Shown piece after piece: positions 17,598-26,940 of a DNA stretch of 64,000 bases. The DNA is from Streptomyces cinereus. Its GTDB lineage: Bacteria; Pseudomonadota; Gammaproteobacteria; Pseudomonadales; Moraxellaceae. The notes beneath the pieces were generated by a model. That model did not search any database, was not told the origin of the DNA, and saw only the letters and a program-made list of their open reading frames with translations. The first letter of the stretch is position 1; every line of letters starts with the position of its first letter. Location: contig BMPS01000001.1 of assembly GCA_014647715.1 (NCBI GenBank), forward strand, positions 211,645-275,644, given 5' to 3'. The translations under genes were made by a program, and so were the position numbers.

Positions 17598-18391
17598 AGT
17601 TGGAATTGGCGACTTTGCTTGATAATTTCATTGGCAAGGCGAATATACGCTTGTGAGCCTTTTGAATTCATCTCATAATCAAGCGCAGGGATGCCGTGCG
17701 CGGGGGCTTCTGCCAGACGAATATTACGGGGAATGATGGTATTAAATAAAATCGGACCAAAATGCTCAATCAATTCCATAGAGACATCATTTGCCAAGGT
17801 GTTGCGCGGGTCAAACATGGTTCTTAGCACACCGCGAATATGCAGTTTTGGGTTTAGCGACTTCAAACGCTCAATGGTTTGCGACAAATCCGCCAATCCT
17901 TCCAATGCAAAATATTCACATTGCATCGGGATAATCACCCCTGATGTGGCACACATCGCATTGATGGTAAGTAAACTTAAACTCGGCGCGCAGTCAATCA
18001 CGATAAAATCATAAGGTTTCGGCGCGCGGCCGTTTTTGGCAGGCATAGCAGCGAGCTGCTGCATGGCCTTTGACAAAATTGCATGATTTTCAGGCTTTTG
18101 ACTTAAATGCAAATCACTGCCTGACAATTCATTGTTGGCACCGACAATATCAAACCCATGCGGGGTTTTGACAATCGCCTCATGGATTGGCAAATCATCT
18201 AACAGCACATCAGCAATACTGTACTCTAACTCGCGTTTATCCAGCCCTGATGCCGTGGTCGCATTGCCTTGGGCATCCAAATCAATTAGTAAAACTTTTT
18301 TGCGGCGATGTGCCAGTGCACTTGCCAAATTAACCGCGGTGGTGGTTTTGCCCACCCCACCTTTTTGATTAGCAATGGCTAAAATATCCAT
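17591..18391 (-). CDS. parA: Chromosome partitioning ATPase ParA (Soj-like)
   Basis: Walker-type ATPase that forms a nucleoid-associated gradient and moves ParB-parS complexes. The 266-residue protein starts with the deviant Walker A motif NQKGGVGKTTTAVNLA, followed by LLIDLDAQGN and the DFIVIDCAPSLSLL Walker B region. The length fits chromosomal ParA/Soj (about 260). The order rsmG-parA-parB matches the gid/par arrangement of many bacteria, though here sthA rather than mnmG lies upstream. A terminator directly follows the stop codon, so readthrough to parB should be partial. Confidence 0.95.
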   Translation of the reverse strand: MDILAIANQKGGVGKTTTAVNLASALAHRRKKVLLIDLDAQGNATTASGLDKRELEYSIADVLLDDLPIHEAIVKTPHGFDIVGANNELSGSDLHLSQKPENHAILSKAMQQLAAMPAKNGRAPKPYDFIVIDCAPSLSLLTINAMCATSGVIIPMQCEYFALEGLADLSQTIERLKSLNPKLHIRGVLRTMFDPRNTLANDVSMELIEHFGPILFNTIIPRNIRLAEAPAHGIPALDYEMNSKGSQAYIRLANEIIKQSRQFQLA

Positions 18392-18495
18392 GAACTGTCT
18401 CGCAATGTGTTGATAAAAAGGTTGAAAATTGTAGTCAAAAACAGCCAGTTTTTCAAACCTTAATACCGGTAAAACTGACTAAAATCATGAGATGT

Positions 18496-19143
18496 TTATC
18501 TTTGCAAATAAATCAAATGGCGTGATTCATGCAACTGTGGTACGGTTAACACTTGGGTGTTAATTTGCCACTCATTTTGAAGCGCTTGAATCTCGTCAAC
18601 AGGCTCAACCCCCTTCATGGCACAAATGATACCATTGTCTGCCAATTTGCTTTGACTATGGGTGACAAAATCCACCAGCGATGCAAACGCCCTTGAGGTA
18701 ATCACTTGATAAGTACCTGCATGTGCTTCAATACGACTGGCAACCGGTGTTAGATTTTTTAACCCCAATTCACTGGCGACTTGTTTGATAAAGCGAATTT
18801 TCTTTTGATTACTATCGAGCGCTGTCACCGCACGTTGTGGCTGACAAATGGCCACCATAACTGCTGGCAAACCCGCACCCGTCCCAATATCTAGCAAATT
18901 ACCGGCTGGCAAAAATGGCACAATCGACAAACTATCAAAGATATGTTTGATTAATGCTTGTTGGTCATCTTTGATAGCGGTCAGATTATACGCTTTATTC
19001 CAAAATAACAGCTGCTGTAGATAATACAGTAGCTGTAATTGCTGTTCATCCGATAGCTGCAACTTTAACTCAGAGAGCGCTTGTTGCAACTGCGGCTGTA
19101 ATTTTACGTACTGGGGTTGTAGCTTTACATTAATTTGCGCCAT
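18496..19143 (-). CDS. rsmG: 16S rRNA (guanine527-N7)-methyltransferase RsmG (GidB)
   Basis: SAM-dependent methyltransferase for G527 of 16S rRNA. The SAM site LLDIGTGAGLPAVMVAI and the later VITSRAFASLVDFV region are characteristic of GidB/RsmG. The ATG at 19143 shares its first base with the sthA stop (TGATG), so translation is probably coupled; a TTG one codon earlier is less likely. The product is 215 residues. The first 40 residues are Gln/Leu-rich, with the repeated string KLQPQ. It is followed by parA 104 bases downstream. Confidence 0.93.
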   Translation of the reverse strand: MAQINVKLQPQYVKLQPQLQQALSELKLQLSDEQQLQLLYYLQQLLFWNKAYNLTAIKDDQQALIKHIFDSLSIVPFLPAGNLLDIGTGAGLPAVMVAICQPQRAVTALDSNQKKIRFIKQVASELGLKNLTPVASRIEAHAGTYQVITSRAFASLVDFVTHSQSKLADNGIICAMKGVEPVDEIQALQNEWQINTQVLTVPQLHESRHLIYLQR

Positions 19144-20837
19144 CAAAACACCCGATTAAGACCATTGAGCGCAGCAACGCGATAGGCTTCTGCCATCGTT
19201 GGGTAGTTAAAGGTGGTATTGACAAAGTATTCTAGCGTATTGCTGCCCTTACTTTCCATCACGGCTTGTCCGATATGAATAATCTCAGAGGCGTGATTGC
19301 CATAGCAATGGATACCCAAAACCTCTAAGGTTTCACGGTGGAACAGTATTTTTAACACCCCACTACGCTCACCGATGATTTGTGCGCGGGCAAGGTGTTT
19401 GAAGAAGGCTTGACCCACTTCATACGGCACTTTTTCGGCCGTTAATTCTTGTTCGTTTTTACCAATGCTTGAAATTTCAGGAATGGTATAAATACCCGTT
19501 GGCACACTGCGAACAGGTTGTGCATTTTCATCGCCCACCATATAAGCAGCGGCGCAGCGTCCCTGGTCGTAAGCTGCCGATGCAAGCGATGGCCAGCCAA
19601 TCACATCCCCTGCTGCATAAATATTTGGGATATCGGTTTGGTAGTGCTCATTGACTTTGAGTTGACCACGACTGTTTGCGGTGAGTCCGATGGCGGCAAG
19701 GTTGAGACTGTCGGTATTACCTGAGCGACCATTTGACCATAAAATAGCATCTGATTTGATGCGTTTCCCACTTTTTAGGTATAAAATCACGCAGTCATCA
19801 TAAGTTTCTAGCCGTTCGATTTCTTCTTTGTTGCGAATCAACACGCCAAATTGTCTAAAGTCATGCGACAACGCGTCAGAAATCTCATCATCTAGATAGC
19901 TAAGCAACTGCTCTTGGGTGTTAATCAAATCTACTTTATAGCCAAGACCGGTAAAAATAGACGCATACTCACAGCCAATCACGCCTGCACCATAAATAAT
20001 AATGCGCTGTACCACATAATCCATTTGTAGGATTTTATCAGAATCAAACACGCGAGGATGGCTAAAATCCAACAAATCTGGGCGATAAGGACGGCTACCC
20101 ACGGTAATAATGGCTTGTTCAAAGGTAATGTCTTGCTCGGTACCATCACTCATATCAACATGAATGGTATGAGTATCTTTAAAACTTGCCCAGCCATTGA
20201 TTAAGTCAATTTGATTGCGCTCGTAAAAACGGGTATGGGTTTCTACCTGATTACGCACCACTTCGCGCGCTTTGGTTAATACTTTATTGAGTGGGATTTG
20301 GTGATAGTCAATGCCTTGGTTTAATATAGGATCGCGGCGATTACCGATAATGTTAAACACCGACTGACGCAATGCTTTACTTGGAATCGTGCCTACGTGC
20401 GTACAGTTACCGCCCACTTGTTTGCGTGGATCAATCACGGCAACCTTTTGCCCAGATTTGGCGATTTTCATCGCTGCTGCTTCACCCGCGGGTCCTGCGC
20501 CAATCACAATAGCATCATAATCATAGGCATGGCTAACGGCATCTTGACGCTTGTAACGCTTTAAATTGATACGGGTGTTATCTAGCGGGCTAATTAAATC
20601 AAAATGCACCGATGCATCATCAAAATGTTTGACCTTATCATCGTCTTCACTGATACTGACGGTATTGGCTTGTTTATCAGAATCAGAAATTTCAGTTTTG
20701 GTTGGTTTTGCCAAAATTTCGGTAATATTTTCTTGGTGCTCAATAATTGACTGTGTGTTGGAATCACAGATGTTTTCGTTGTCATTGTTTGTAGGGGGAA
20801 TTTGAGTGACTTTGTCATTAATCCGTTTTTTTGGCAT
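19143..20837 (-). CDS. sthA: Soluble pyridine nucleotide transhydrogenase SthA with an acidic N-terminal extension
   Basis: FAD flavoprotein that moves reducing equivalents between NADPH and NAD+ in the cytoplasm. The ATG at 20837 follows a GGGAG ribosome binding site and is chosen over an ATG 12 bases upstream, whose reading would contain that site. About 100 residues of polar, Asp/Glu/Asn-rich sequence precede the FAD motif ([12 protein letters not shown]). This is unusual, since E. coli SthA (466 residues) begins almost at this motif; the product here is 564. [16 protein letters not shown] shows the SthA-type single Cys instead of the CxxxxC redox pair. NAD-binding [13 protein letters not shown] and the C-terminal dimerisation domain are intact. 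Confidence 0.92.
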   Translation of the reverse strand: MPKKRINDKVTQIPPTNNDNENICDSNTQSIIEHQENITEILAKPTKTEISDSDKQANTVSISEDDDKVKHFDDASVHFDLISPLDNTRINLKRYKRQDAVSHAYDYDAIVIGAGPAGEAAAMKIAKSGQKVAVIDPRKQVGGNCTHVGTIPSKALRQSVFNIIGNRRDPILNQGIDYHQIPLNKVLTKAREVVRNQVETHTRFYERNQIDLINGWASFKDTHTIHVDMSDGTEQDITFEQAIITVGSRPYRPDLLDFSHPRVFDSDKILQMDYVVQRIIIYGAGVIGCEYASIFTGLGYKVDLINTQEQLLSYLDDEISDALSHDFRQFGVLIRNKEEIERLETYDDCVILYLKSGKRIKSDAILWSNGRSGNTDSLNLAAIGLTANSRGQLKVNEHYQTDIPNIYAAGDVIGWPSLASAAYDQGRCAAAYMVGDENAQPVRSVPTGIYTIPEISSIGKNEQELTAEKVPYEVGQAFFKHLARAQIIGERSGVLKILFHRETLEVLGIHCYGNHASEIIHIGQAVMESKGSNTLEYFVNTTFNYPTMAEAYRVAALNGLNRVF

Positions 20838-20930
20838 ATTAGCTCCCATATTTTAAGCCTTGATAATGAATAAAAAATTTTTAAATTAAATATAAAATAC
20901 GATAAATTAACCGTACGTTAAGAGGTTACA

Positions 20931-21815
20931 TTAACCAATTCGGCGTTTTAACCCCGTCATTTGTAAAATACGCGTCGCGATTTCTTCAATCGACATCGTG
21001 GATACATCAATATTTGGAATCCCTTGAGAAATATAAATACCTTGAATGGCGCGCAATTCCTGCTGACATTGCTGATAACTTGCATAGCGGCTACCTGCAC
21101 GGCGCTCGTTACGAATTTTTACTAGTCGATCGGTGTCAATCACCAAACCAAACAGTTTGTCACGGTAAGGCTTCAACGCTTTGGGCAACGAATTTTCATA
21201 TAAATCATCTTCAGTCAACGGATAATTCGCCGCACGAATACCAAATTGCAACGCTAGATATAAAGAGGTGGGCGTTTTGCCCGAACGTGACACCCCAATC
21301 AAAATAATATCTGCCGCATCATAATGGGTGGTACGCGCCCCATCATCATTATCTAAAGCAAAATGCACCGCATCGATACGTGATTTATAGTTCTCAGAAT
21401 CGACATCCCCATGGGCATGGCCGGTATGCGGTGCGGGTTGCACTTTGATTTCATCGGCAATTTTACTAATTAGACCTTCATAAATATCCAAGTTAAAGGC
21501 ATCTGCGCCGTTGATTCGCTCACGAATCACAGGGTCAACGATGGTATCAAAGACTAACGGCTTTACCCCATCACGTTGGTGGGCAAGATTGATTTGATTG
21601 ACCGCTTCATCGGCGCGATCGAGGGTGTCAACATAAGGAATAACCCGGGTCTCAAATGGCACTGTGGGAAATTGGCTTAAAATAGAACGACCTAGGGTTT
21701 CAGACGTAATCGCGGTACCATCGGAGATAAAAAACACACTTCGCAACGACTGCGAATTTGCAAAATTTAAGGCGTCTTTATTTTGAATCGTGGCTTTGAT
21801 TTGCTCAATGGTCAT
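20931..21815 (-). CDS. ppsR: Phosphoenolpyruvate synthase regulatory protein (bifunctional kinase/pyrophosphorylase)
   Basis: DUF299-family bifunctional enzyme that inactivates PEP synthase by ADP-dependent phosphorylation of a Thr next to its catalytic His and reactivates it by phosphate-dependent dephosphorylation. The 294 residues hold the P-loop-like GVSRSGKTPTSLYLA and the family strings FFISDGTAITSETLGRS and YASYQQCQQELR. It is divergent from ppsA, its expected target, across a 446-base gap, the same pairing seen in E. coli and relatives. Confidence 0.94.
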   Translation of the reverse strand: MTIEQIKATIQNKDALNFANSQSLRSVFFISDGTAITSETLGRSILSQFPTVPFETRVIPYVDTLDRADEAVNQINLAHQRDGVKPLVFDTIVDPVIRERINGADAFNLDIYEGLISKIADEIKVQPAPHTGHAHGDVDSENYKSRIDAVHFALDNDDGARTTHYDAADIILIGVSRSGKTPTSLYLALQFGIRAANYPLTEDDLYENSLPKALKPYRDKLFGLVIDTDRLVKIRNERRAGSRYASYQQCQQELRAIQGIYISQGIPNIDVSTMSIEEIATRILQMTGLKRRIG

Positions 21816-22261
21816 GAAAAATTATCCAAAAAATGACAAGATACGTCCATACTAATTTAAATTAACACTGGTTTAAAATGATACTGAAGGTTAACCTCAC
21901 TCATTCACCGCGTTTTTGGCAGTGAATGTCATCTTATTAATATCGTTATCAGTGCAGACACTATCGTTTGTCTTACAGGTCGAGAGTTTGTTATTATACG
22001 TGACTTGTAGGCTTTAATCTAACAAATCGATGCTTAATTTGCCTTAATTAGCCATCAGTTATTGTCATTGAAGGCTTATCTACATTTTTTATTCCCTTAA
22101 ACTCAAAGATATCCAAGCAAAGTTTTAGTTGAATTGTTGATCGCTGACAGTTTTTCTAAAATTATAAATTTTTTGCTAGAAAATCATTTTTTAAGATGAA
22201 TTTTCTACGAAATACCGTTATAATCTTTTCAAAATAATCTTTATTTCACGGAGTTATCACC
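21816..22261. other. Divergent regulatory gap between ppsR and ppsA
   Basis: 446 bases without a gene, AT-rich towards ppsA. A TATAAT at 22219-22224 lies about 38 bases before the ppsA start. A ribosome binding site GGAG is at about 22249-22252. An in-frame ATG at 22196 is closed by a stop 13 codons later and cannot start ppsA. No other structure was recognised. Confidence 0.6.
22219..22224 (+). promoter_or_regulatory. Likely -10 box of ppsA
   Basis: TATAAT, with no strong -35 at 16-18 bases upstream, suggesting that an activator may help. It sits between the failed upstream ATG and the TTG start. Confidence 0.4.
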
Positions 22262-24628
22262 TTGAACGCACAAGTTATCTCACTCGACAAGTTAGGCAAA
22301 AACGACATTGACAAAGTAGGCGGTAAAAACGCTTCATTAGGTGAAATGATTAGTCACCTAACGGATTTAGGGGTAAGCGTACCAGGTGGTTTTGCAACAA
22401 CGTCTGAAGCTTTTAACAAATTCTTAATCGGTACAGGTCTTCAAGACAAAATCAAAGACGCGCTTCAAGGTCTGGATGTGGATGACGTTGCGGCATTGAC
22501 TGCCACGGGCAAAAAAATCCGTGACATGATTATCGAGCAAGAGTTGCCTAAAGATCTAGAACAAGAAATCCGTGATGCCTTTGCCGAGATGAGCCAAGGC
22601 GAGGACATCGCTGTTGCAGTTCGTTCATCAGCGACTGCTGAAGATTTACCAGACGCCTCATTTGCCGGTCAACAAGAAACTTTCCTCAATATCCGTGGTA
22701 TTGACAATATCTTGATTGCTATTAAAGAAGTCTTTGCTTCTTTATACAATGACCGCGCCATCGCTTACCGCGTTCACAAAGGTTTTGAGCACGCAGGTGT
22801 TGCGTTATCAGCTGGCGTACAACGCATGGTACGTTCAGAGACAGGCACTTCAGGTGTGATGTTCACCATTGATACCGAAAGTGGTTTTAATGACGTGGTA
22901 TTTATCACAGCAAGCTATGGCTTGGGTGAAATGGTCGTGCAAGGTGCGGTGAACCCTGACGAATTCTACATTTCAAAAGCGTTATTAAATGCCGGCAAAC
23001 CTGCGGTTATTCGTCGCAACCTCGGTAGCAAACAACAAAAAATGGTTTATGCAGATGAGCACTCAGCGGGCAAATCAGTCAAAATAGTCCCAGTAGACAA
23101 AGCAGAACGCAACCAATTTTCACTGAGCAATGAAGAATTGGTTGAACTTGCCAAACAAGCGTTAATCATCGAAAAACATTATGGTCATGCGATGGATATC
23201 GAATGGGCAAAAGATGGTGACAGTGGCAAACTATTCATTGTGCAAGCGCGTCCAGAGACAGTAAAAAGCCGTGAAAGCCAAAATGTCATGGAGCGTTACA
23301 TCCTTAAAGAAAAAGGCGATGTCATCTGTGAAGGTCGTTCAATTGGTCAACGTATCGGCGCAGGTACTGTACGCGTGGTCAATTCAATCCATGAAATGGA
23401 TAAAGTACAAGAAGGTGACGTCCTTGTGTCTGATATGACTGACCCAGACTGGGAACCCGTCATGAAACGTGCCGCTGCTATCATCACTAACCGTGGTGGT
23501 CGTACTTGTCATGCGGCAATTATCGCGCGTGAATTGGGTGTCCCTGCCATCGTGGGTTGTGGTAACGCCACTGACCTATTGACCGATGGTCAAGCAGTCA
23601 CTGTATCTTGTGCAGAAGGTGATACCGGTTATATCTACGAAGGTCAATTGGACTTTGAAATCCAAAACAACTCAATTGAGTCAATGCCAGACTTGGCATT
23701 TAAAATTATGATGAACGTGGGTAACCCTGACCGCGCCTTTGGATTTGCCCAAATCCCTAATGAAGGGGTGGGTCTGGCGCGGTTAGAATTCATCATCAAC
23801 CGTATGATTGGTGTGCATCCAAAGGCACTGCTTAACATGAACACCCTACCACGCGAAATCGTACAAGCGATTCAAGAGCGCATGGCAGGCTATGCTTCAC
23901 CGGTTGACTTCTACGTTGATAAATTGGTTGAAGGTATTTCAACCCTAGCGGTCGCATTTAAAGATAAGAAAGTTATCGTACGTATGTCTGACTTTAAATC
24001 GAATGAATATGCAAACTTAATCGGCGGTAAACTATATGAGCCATCTGAAGAAAACCCTATGCTCGGTTTCCGTGGTGCCAGCCGTTATGTGTCAGAAAAT
24101 TTCCGTGACTGCTTTGAATTAGAATGTCGTGCATTAAAACGTGTTCGTGATGAAATGGGCTTAACCAACGTTGAGATTATGATTCCATTCGTACGTACGA
24201 CGGAAGAAGCGCGTAAGGTATTAGAGCTACTTGAGAAAAATGGTCTTAAACGTGGTGAAAACGGTTTGCGCGTCATCATGATGTGTGAGTTGCCAACCAA
24301 TGCTTTATTGGCAGAAGAGTTTTTACAATACTTCGATGGTTTCTCAATCGGCTCAAACGATTTAACCCAGTTAACGCTTGGTCTTGACCGTGATTCGGGT
24401 ATCGTATCTCAATCATTTGATGAACGTGACCCAGCGGTTAAAAAATTACTGAAAATGGCTATCGATGCCTGTAACGCACAAGGCAAGTATATCGGTATCT
24501 GTGGACAAGGTCCTTCTGACCATCCAGATCTAGCGATGTGGTTAATGGAACAAGGCATTACTTCTGTTTCACTGAACCCCGATTCAGTGTTGGATACTTG
24601 GTTCTTCTTAGCAAAAACCGAAAAATAA
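22262..24628 (+). CDS. ppsA: Phosphoenolpyruvate synthase PpsA
   Basis: Converts pyruvate and ATP to PEP, AMP and phosphate for gluconeogenesis. The 788-residue protein has the N-terminal pyruvate-phosphate dikinase ATP-binding domain ([29 protein letters not shown]), the mobile phosphohistidine domain with His417 in [13 protein letters not shown], and the C-terminal PEP-binding domain with the catalytic Cys747 in [11 protein letters not shown]. The Thr two residues before His417 (Thr415) is the expected target of PpsR. The start is TTG at 22262: it follows GGAG, the family N-terminus begins here, and no in-frame ATG is available. Two terminators follow. Confidence 0.96.
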   Translation: MNAQVISLDKLGKNDIDKVGGKNASLGEMISHLTDLGVSVPGGFATTSEAFNKFLIGTGLQDKIKDALQGLDVDDVAALTATGKKIRDMIIEQELPKDLEQEIRDAFAEMSQGEDIAVAVRSSATAEDLPDASFAGQQETFLNIRGIDNILIAIKEVFASLYNDRAIAYRVHKGFEHAGVALSAGVQRMVRSETGTSGVMFTIDTESGFNDVVFITASYGLGEMVVQGAVNPDEFYISKALLNAGKPAVIRRNLGSKQQKMVYADEHSAGKSVKIVPVDKAERNQFSLSNEELVELAKQALIIEKHYGHAMDIEWAKDGDSGKLFIVQARPETVKSRESQNVMERYILKEKGDVICEGRSIGQRIGAGTVRVVNSIHEMDKVQEGDVLVSDMTDPDWEPVMKRAAAIITNRGGRTCHAAIIARELGVPAIVGCGNATDLLTDGQAVTVSCAEGDTGYIYEGQLDFEIQNNSIESMPDLAFKIMMNVGNPDRAFGFAQIPNEGVGLARLEFIINRMIGVHPKALLNMNTLPREIVQAIQERMAGYASPVDFYVDKLVEGISTLAVAFKDKKVIVRMSDFKSNEYANLIGGKLYEPSEENPMLGFRGASRYVSENFRDCFELECRALKRVRDEMGLTNVEIMIPFVRTTEEARKVLELLEKNGLKRGENGLRVIMMCELPTNALLAEEFLQYFDGFSIGSNDLTQLTLGLDRDSGIVSQSFDERDPAVKKLLKMAIDACNAQGKYIGICGQGPSDHPDLAMWLMEQGITSVSLNPDSVLDTWFFLAKTEK

Positions 24629-24644
24629 GCTTGTTGGCATTCAT

Positions 24645-24677
24645 AAAGCCCTCAGTTTTGACTAAGGGCTTTTTTTA
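24645..24677 (+). terminator. Rho-independent terminator after ppsA
   Basis: AAAGCCCT (24645-24652) pairs with AGGGCTTT (24665-24672), with a partly paired loop, followed by a T run. Confidence 0.85.
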
Positions 24678-24682
24678 GGGTC

Positions 24683-24722
24683 AAAAAAAACCTAGCATGC
24701 AAATGACACGCTAGGTTTTTTT
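24683..24722 (-). terminator. Terminator of the aceF transcript (bidirectional form)
   Basis: CCTAGC (24691-24696) pairs with GCTAGG (24710-24715). The hairpin is flanked by an A run on the left and a T run on the right, so it can act on both strands; it lies 10 bases from the aceF stop. Confidence 0.75.
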
Positions 24723-24732
24723 GCGCTGCAAT

Positions 24733-26856
24733 TTATAACAACACGCGGCGTGGATCTGCTAGTAATTTTGCAATATATCGGGTAAATACTGCAGCGTCCG
24801 CACCATTGATCACACGGTGGTCATAAGATAATGACAACGGTAGCATTAAACGTGGCTCAAACTCGCCTTTGGTCTCATTCCAACGTGGCTGAATACTAGA
24901 TTCACTGATGCCTAAAATCGCAACTTGTGGCCAATTAACCAGCGGCGTAAAATAAGTACCGCCAAGATTGCCTTGACTTGAAATCGTAAATGACGCGCCG
25001 GTTAACTCTTTGGCAGATAGTTTTTTATCACGCGCTTTTTTAGCAAGCTCACCGATTTCAATCGCTAGTTGCTTGATGCCTTTTTGCTCTACACGTTGAA
25101 TGACAGGGACTGTCAAACCCTCCTCGGTGGCTACAGCAAAGCCTAAATTCACGGATTTACGGATGATAATTTGGGTGTTGTCATCGCTTAAATGGCTGTT
25201 AAATTTTGGGTGTTGCATGAGCGCGTAAGCGGTTACTTTCATGATGAAAGCCAGAATAGTTAGACTCACCCCTTCTTTTTTCATCTCATCTTTTAGGTCA
25301 CCACGCAATTTTTCAACATCGGTAATATCTGCCAAATCAAACTGGGTGACTTGTGGCAAATAGGTATTGTAATTAAGCTGCGGAATTGAGACTTTTTGTA
25401 GACGGGTCAAATCTTGGCGCTCAATTTCTCCCCAAATTTCCGTTTTACTCATATCGGGTAAATTAGGTAATCCTGAGCGAGCCGCTGAAGGCGCAGAGTC
25501 CTTGTTTGCAGCGGTTGGCGTGCTAACTGCTTTTATTGTATTTTTGACATAAGCAAACACATCTTCTTTGACAATACGCCCATTAGCGCCCGTGCCAGTC
25601 ACCTCACTGACATCAACACCCAATTGGCGCGTAAGTTTGCGCACCGCTGGACCTGCATAAACCGCGGCATTTTTGGCATTGATTTGCGATTCAGACAGTT
25701 TTGACTGTGAATTTGACTGGCTAGCTGTTGTGGTTGACTGGCTAGCTGTTGTGGTAGCGCTATTAGTTGAAGTTGACGCGGTATTTTGCGTTTTAGCGAC
25801 TTCTTGCTGAGCAGTATCGGTGGTCGCTTGCGGCTGTGATGCTGAACTTGACGCTGATTGCACTGACCCCGCCGCTTCAATCACAACAAAGTCTTGACCA
25901 TTGGTGACGGTATCGCCAGCGTTAACCAGTAATTCAGCCACTTTACCGGCGACTGGCGAGGGGACTTCCACCGAGGCTTTATCGGATTCTACCAACAACA
26001 AGGGTTGTTCTGCTGTAACCTCATCGCCTACTTTCACCATCCATTCACTAATCTGTGCCGACTCTACCCCAAGATCAGGCAAACCAAAGGTTTGTTTACC
26101 AGCGGGCGTGGATGATTGAGGGGCAGATACTGTTTGAACGGGTGGCTCATTTTGATTTGTCGCTGAATTGGCTTGACTAGGGGCTTGTTCTGATGGGTCA
26201 CTAGCTAATGGCTGTTGCGAAGCTGCTTGGGAGGCCATCACGATAAAATCTTGACCATTGGCGACCGTATCACCTGCATTGACTAAAAATTTGACAATTT
26301 TTCCACTGACAGGTGCCGGTACTTCGACCGATGCTTTATCGGATTCGACCAATACCAGCGGTTGTTCAGCAGTGACAGTATCGCCTTCTTTGACCAACCA
26401 CTCACTAATTTCTGCGGTATCGACACCCAAATCTGGCAAAGTATAAGTTGCTTCAGCTGATGTAGATGTGGGCTGTGATTGGTTTGACGCAGCCATAGAC
26501 GGCGCTTGCGATGAAGTTGCATTAGCCTCTTTAGTTTCTTTAATTTCTCCAGCTTCGTTAGATTGGGCTGCTTGTTGGTCTGTCTGTTGCGCAGATTGCC
26601 CTACGGGTGTAGTGTTGGATTGGCTATTGCCTGCACTGTCGATGGTGAGAATCACATCACCTTCTTTGACCTTATCGCCGATTTGAAGACTAATTGCTGT
26701 AATAGTCCCTGCTGATGTTGCAGGCACTTCCACAGAAGCTTTGTCAGACTCTAATAAGACAATGTTATCGTCCACATTGATGACATCGCCGACTTTGACC
26801 ATAATTTCGCTGACTTCAGCGCTATCAACGCCTAAGTCGGGAACTTTGATTTCCAT
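24733..26856 (-). CDS. aceF: Pyruvate dehydrogenase E2, dihydrolipoamide acetyltransferase, with three lipoyl domains
   Basis: Core acetyltransferase of the pyruvate dehydrogenase complex. The 707 residues contain three lipoyl domains with the lipoylated Lys in ESDKASVEVP at positions 39, 174 and 293. They are linked by Gln/Ser/Ala/Thr-rich flexible arms. A peripheral subunit-binding domain (about 399-438, AVRKLTRQLGVDVSEV) and a C-terminal catalytic domain with SYDHRVINGADA (His680) complete it. Domains 2 and 3 are more like each other than like domain 1, suggesting a recent duplication. The last linker holds a 21-base tandem repeat. It is downstream of aceE, separated by 84 bases that hold a hairpin, and has a good ribosome binding site (AGGA). 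Confidence 0.96.
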   Translation of the reverse strand: MEIKVPDLGVDSAEVSEIMVKVGDVINVDDNIVLLESDKASVEVPATSAGTITAISLQIGDKVKEGDVILTIDSAGNSQSNTTPVGQSAQQTDQQAAQSNEAGEIKETKEANATSSQAPSMAASNQSQPTSTSAEATYTLPDLGVDTAEISEWLVKEGDTVTAEQPLVLVESDKASVEVPAPVSGKIVKFLVNAGDTVANGQDFIVMASQAASQQPLASDPSEQAPSQANSATNQNEPPVQTVSAPQSSTPAGKQTFGLPDLGVESAQISEWMVKVGDEVTAEQPLLLVESDKASVEVPSPVAGKVAELLVNAGDTVTNGQDFVVIEAAGSVQSASSSASQPQATTDTAQQEVAKTQNTASTSTNSATTTASQSTTTASQSNSQSKLSESQINAKNAAVYAGPAVRKLTRQLGVDVSEVTGTGANGRIVKEDVFAYVKNTIKAVSTPTAANKDSAPSAARSGLPNLPDMSKTEIWGEIERQDLTRLQKVSIPQLNYNTYLPQVTQFDLADITDVEKLRGDLKDEMKKEGVSLTILAFIMKVTAYALMQHPKFNSHLSDDNTQIIIRKSVNLGFAVATEEGLTVPVIQRVEQKGIKQLAIEIGELAKKARDKKLSAKELTGASFTISSQGNLGGTYFTPLVNWPQVAILGISESSIQPRWNETKGEFEPRLMLPLSLSYDHRVINGADAAVFTRYIAKLLADPRRVLL
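25713..25754. repeat. 21-base tandem repeat (two copies) in the aceF linker
   Basis: Two exact, adjoining copies of a 21-base unit beginning TTGACTGGCTAG; on the coding strand they encode a repeated seven-residue Thr/Ala/Ser/Gln unit (TTTASQS). It lies in the flexible linker before the subunit-binding domain, where length change should be tolerated. Confidence 0.85.
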
Positions 26857-26893
26857 GGGTTTATCCTTAAAGTTTTATTTTTACTAAGTTGGC

Positions 26894-26923
26894 AATCAGC
26901 CGCTAATACGTGGCTGATTTTTT
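26894..26923 (+). terminator. Hairpin with T run between aceE and aceF, pointing against the operon
   Basis: AATCAGCC (26894-26901) pairs with GGCTGATT (26912-26919), followed on the plus strand by a run of T to 26923. For the leftward aceE-aceF transcript the hairpin lacks a downstream T run, so it would act as an RNA stem and not as a terminator there. It could block antisense transcription or protect the mRNA end. Confidence 0.5.
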
Positions 26924-26940
26924 CCAATTATTAATTGATA

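Noticed and set aside
16264..18391. parS sites near parA-parB
   Set aside because: No TGTTTCACGTGAAACA-like palindrome was noticed in this window on either strand; a proper search might still find degenerate ones.
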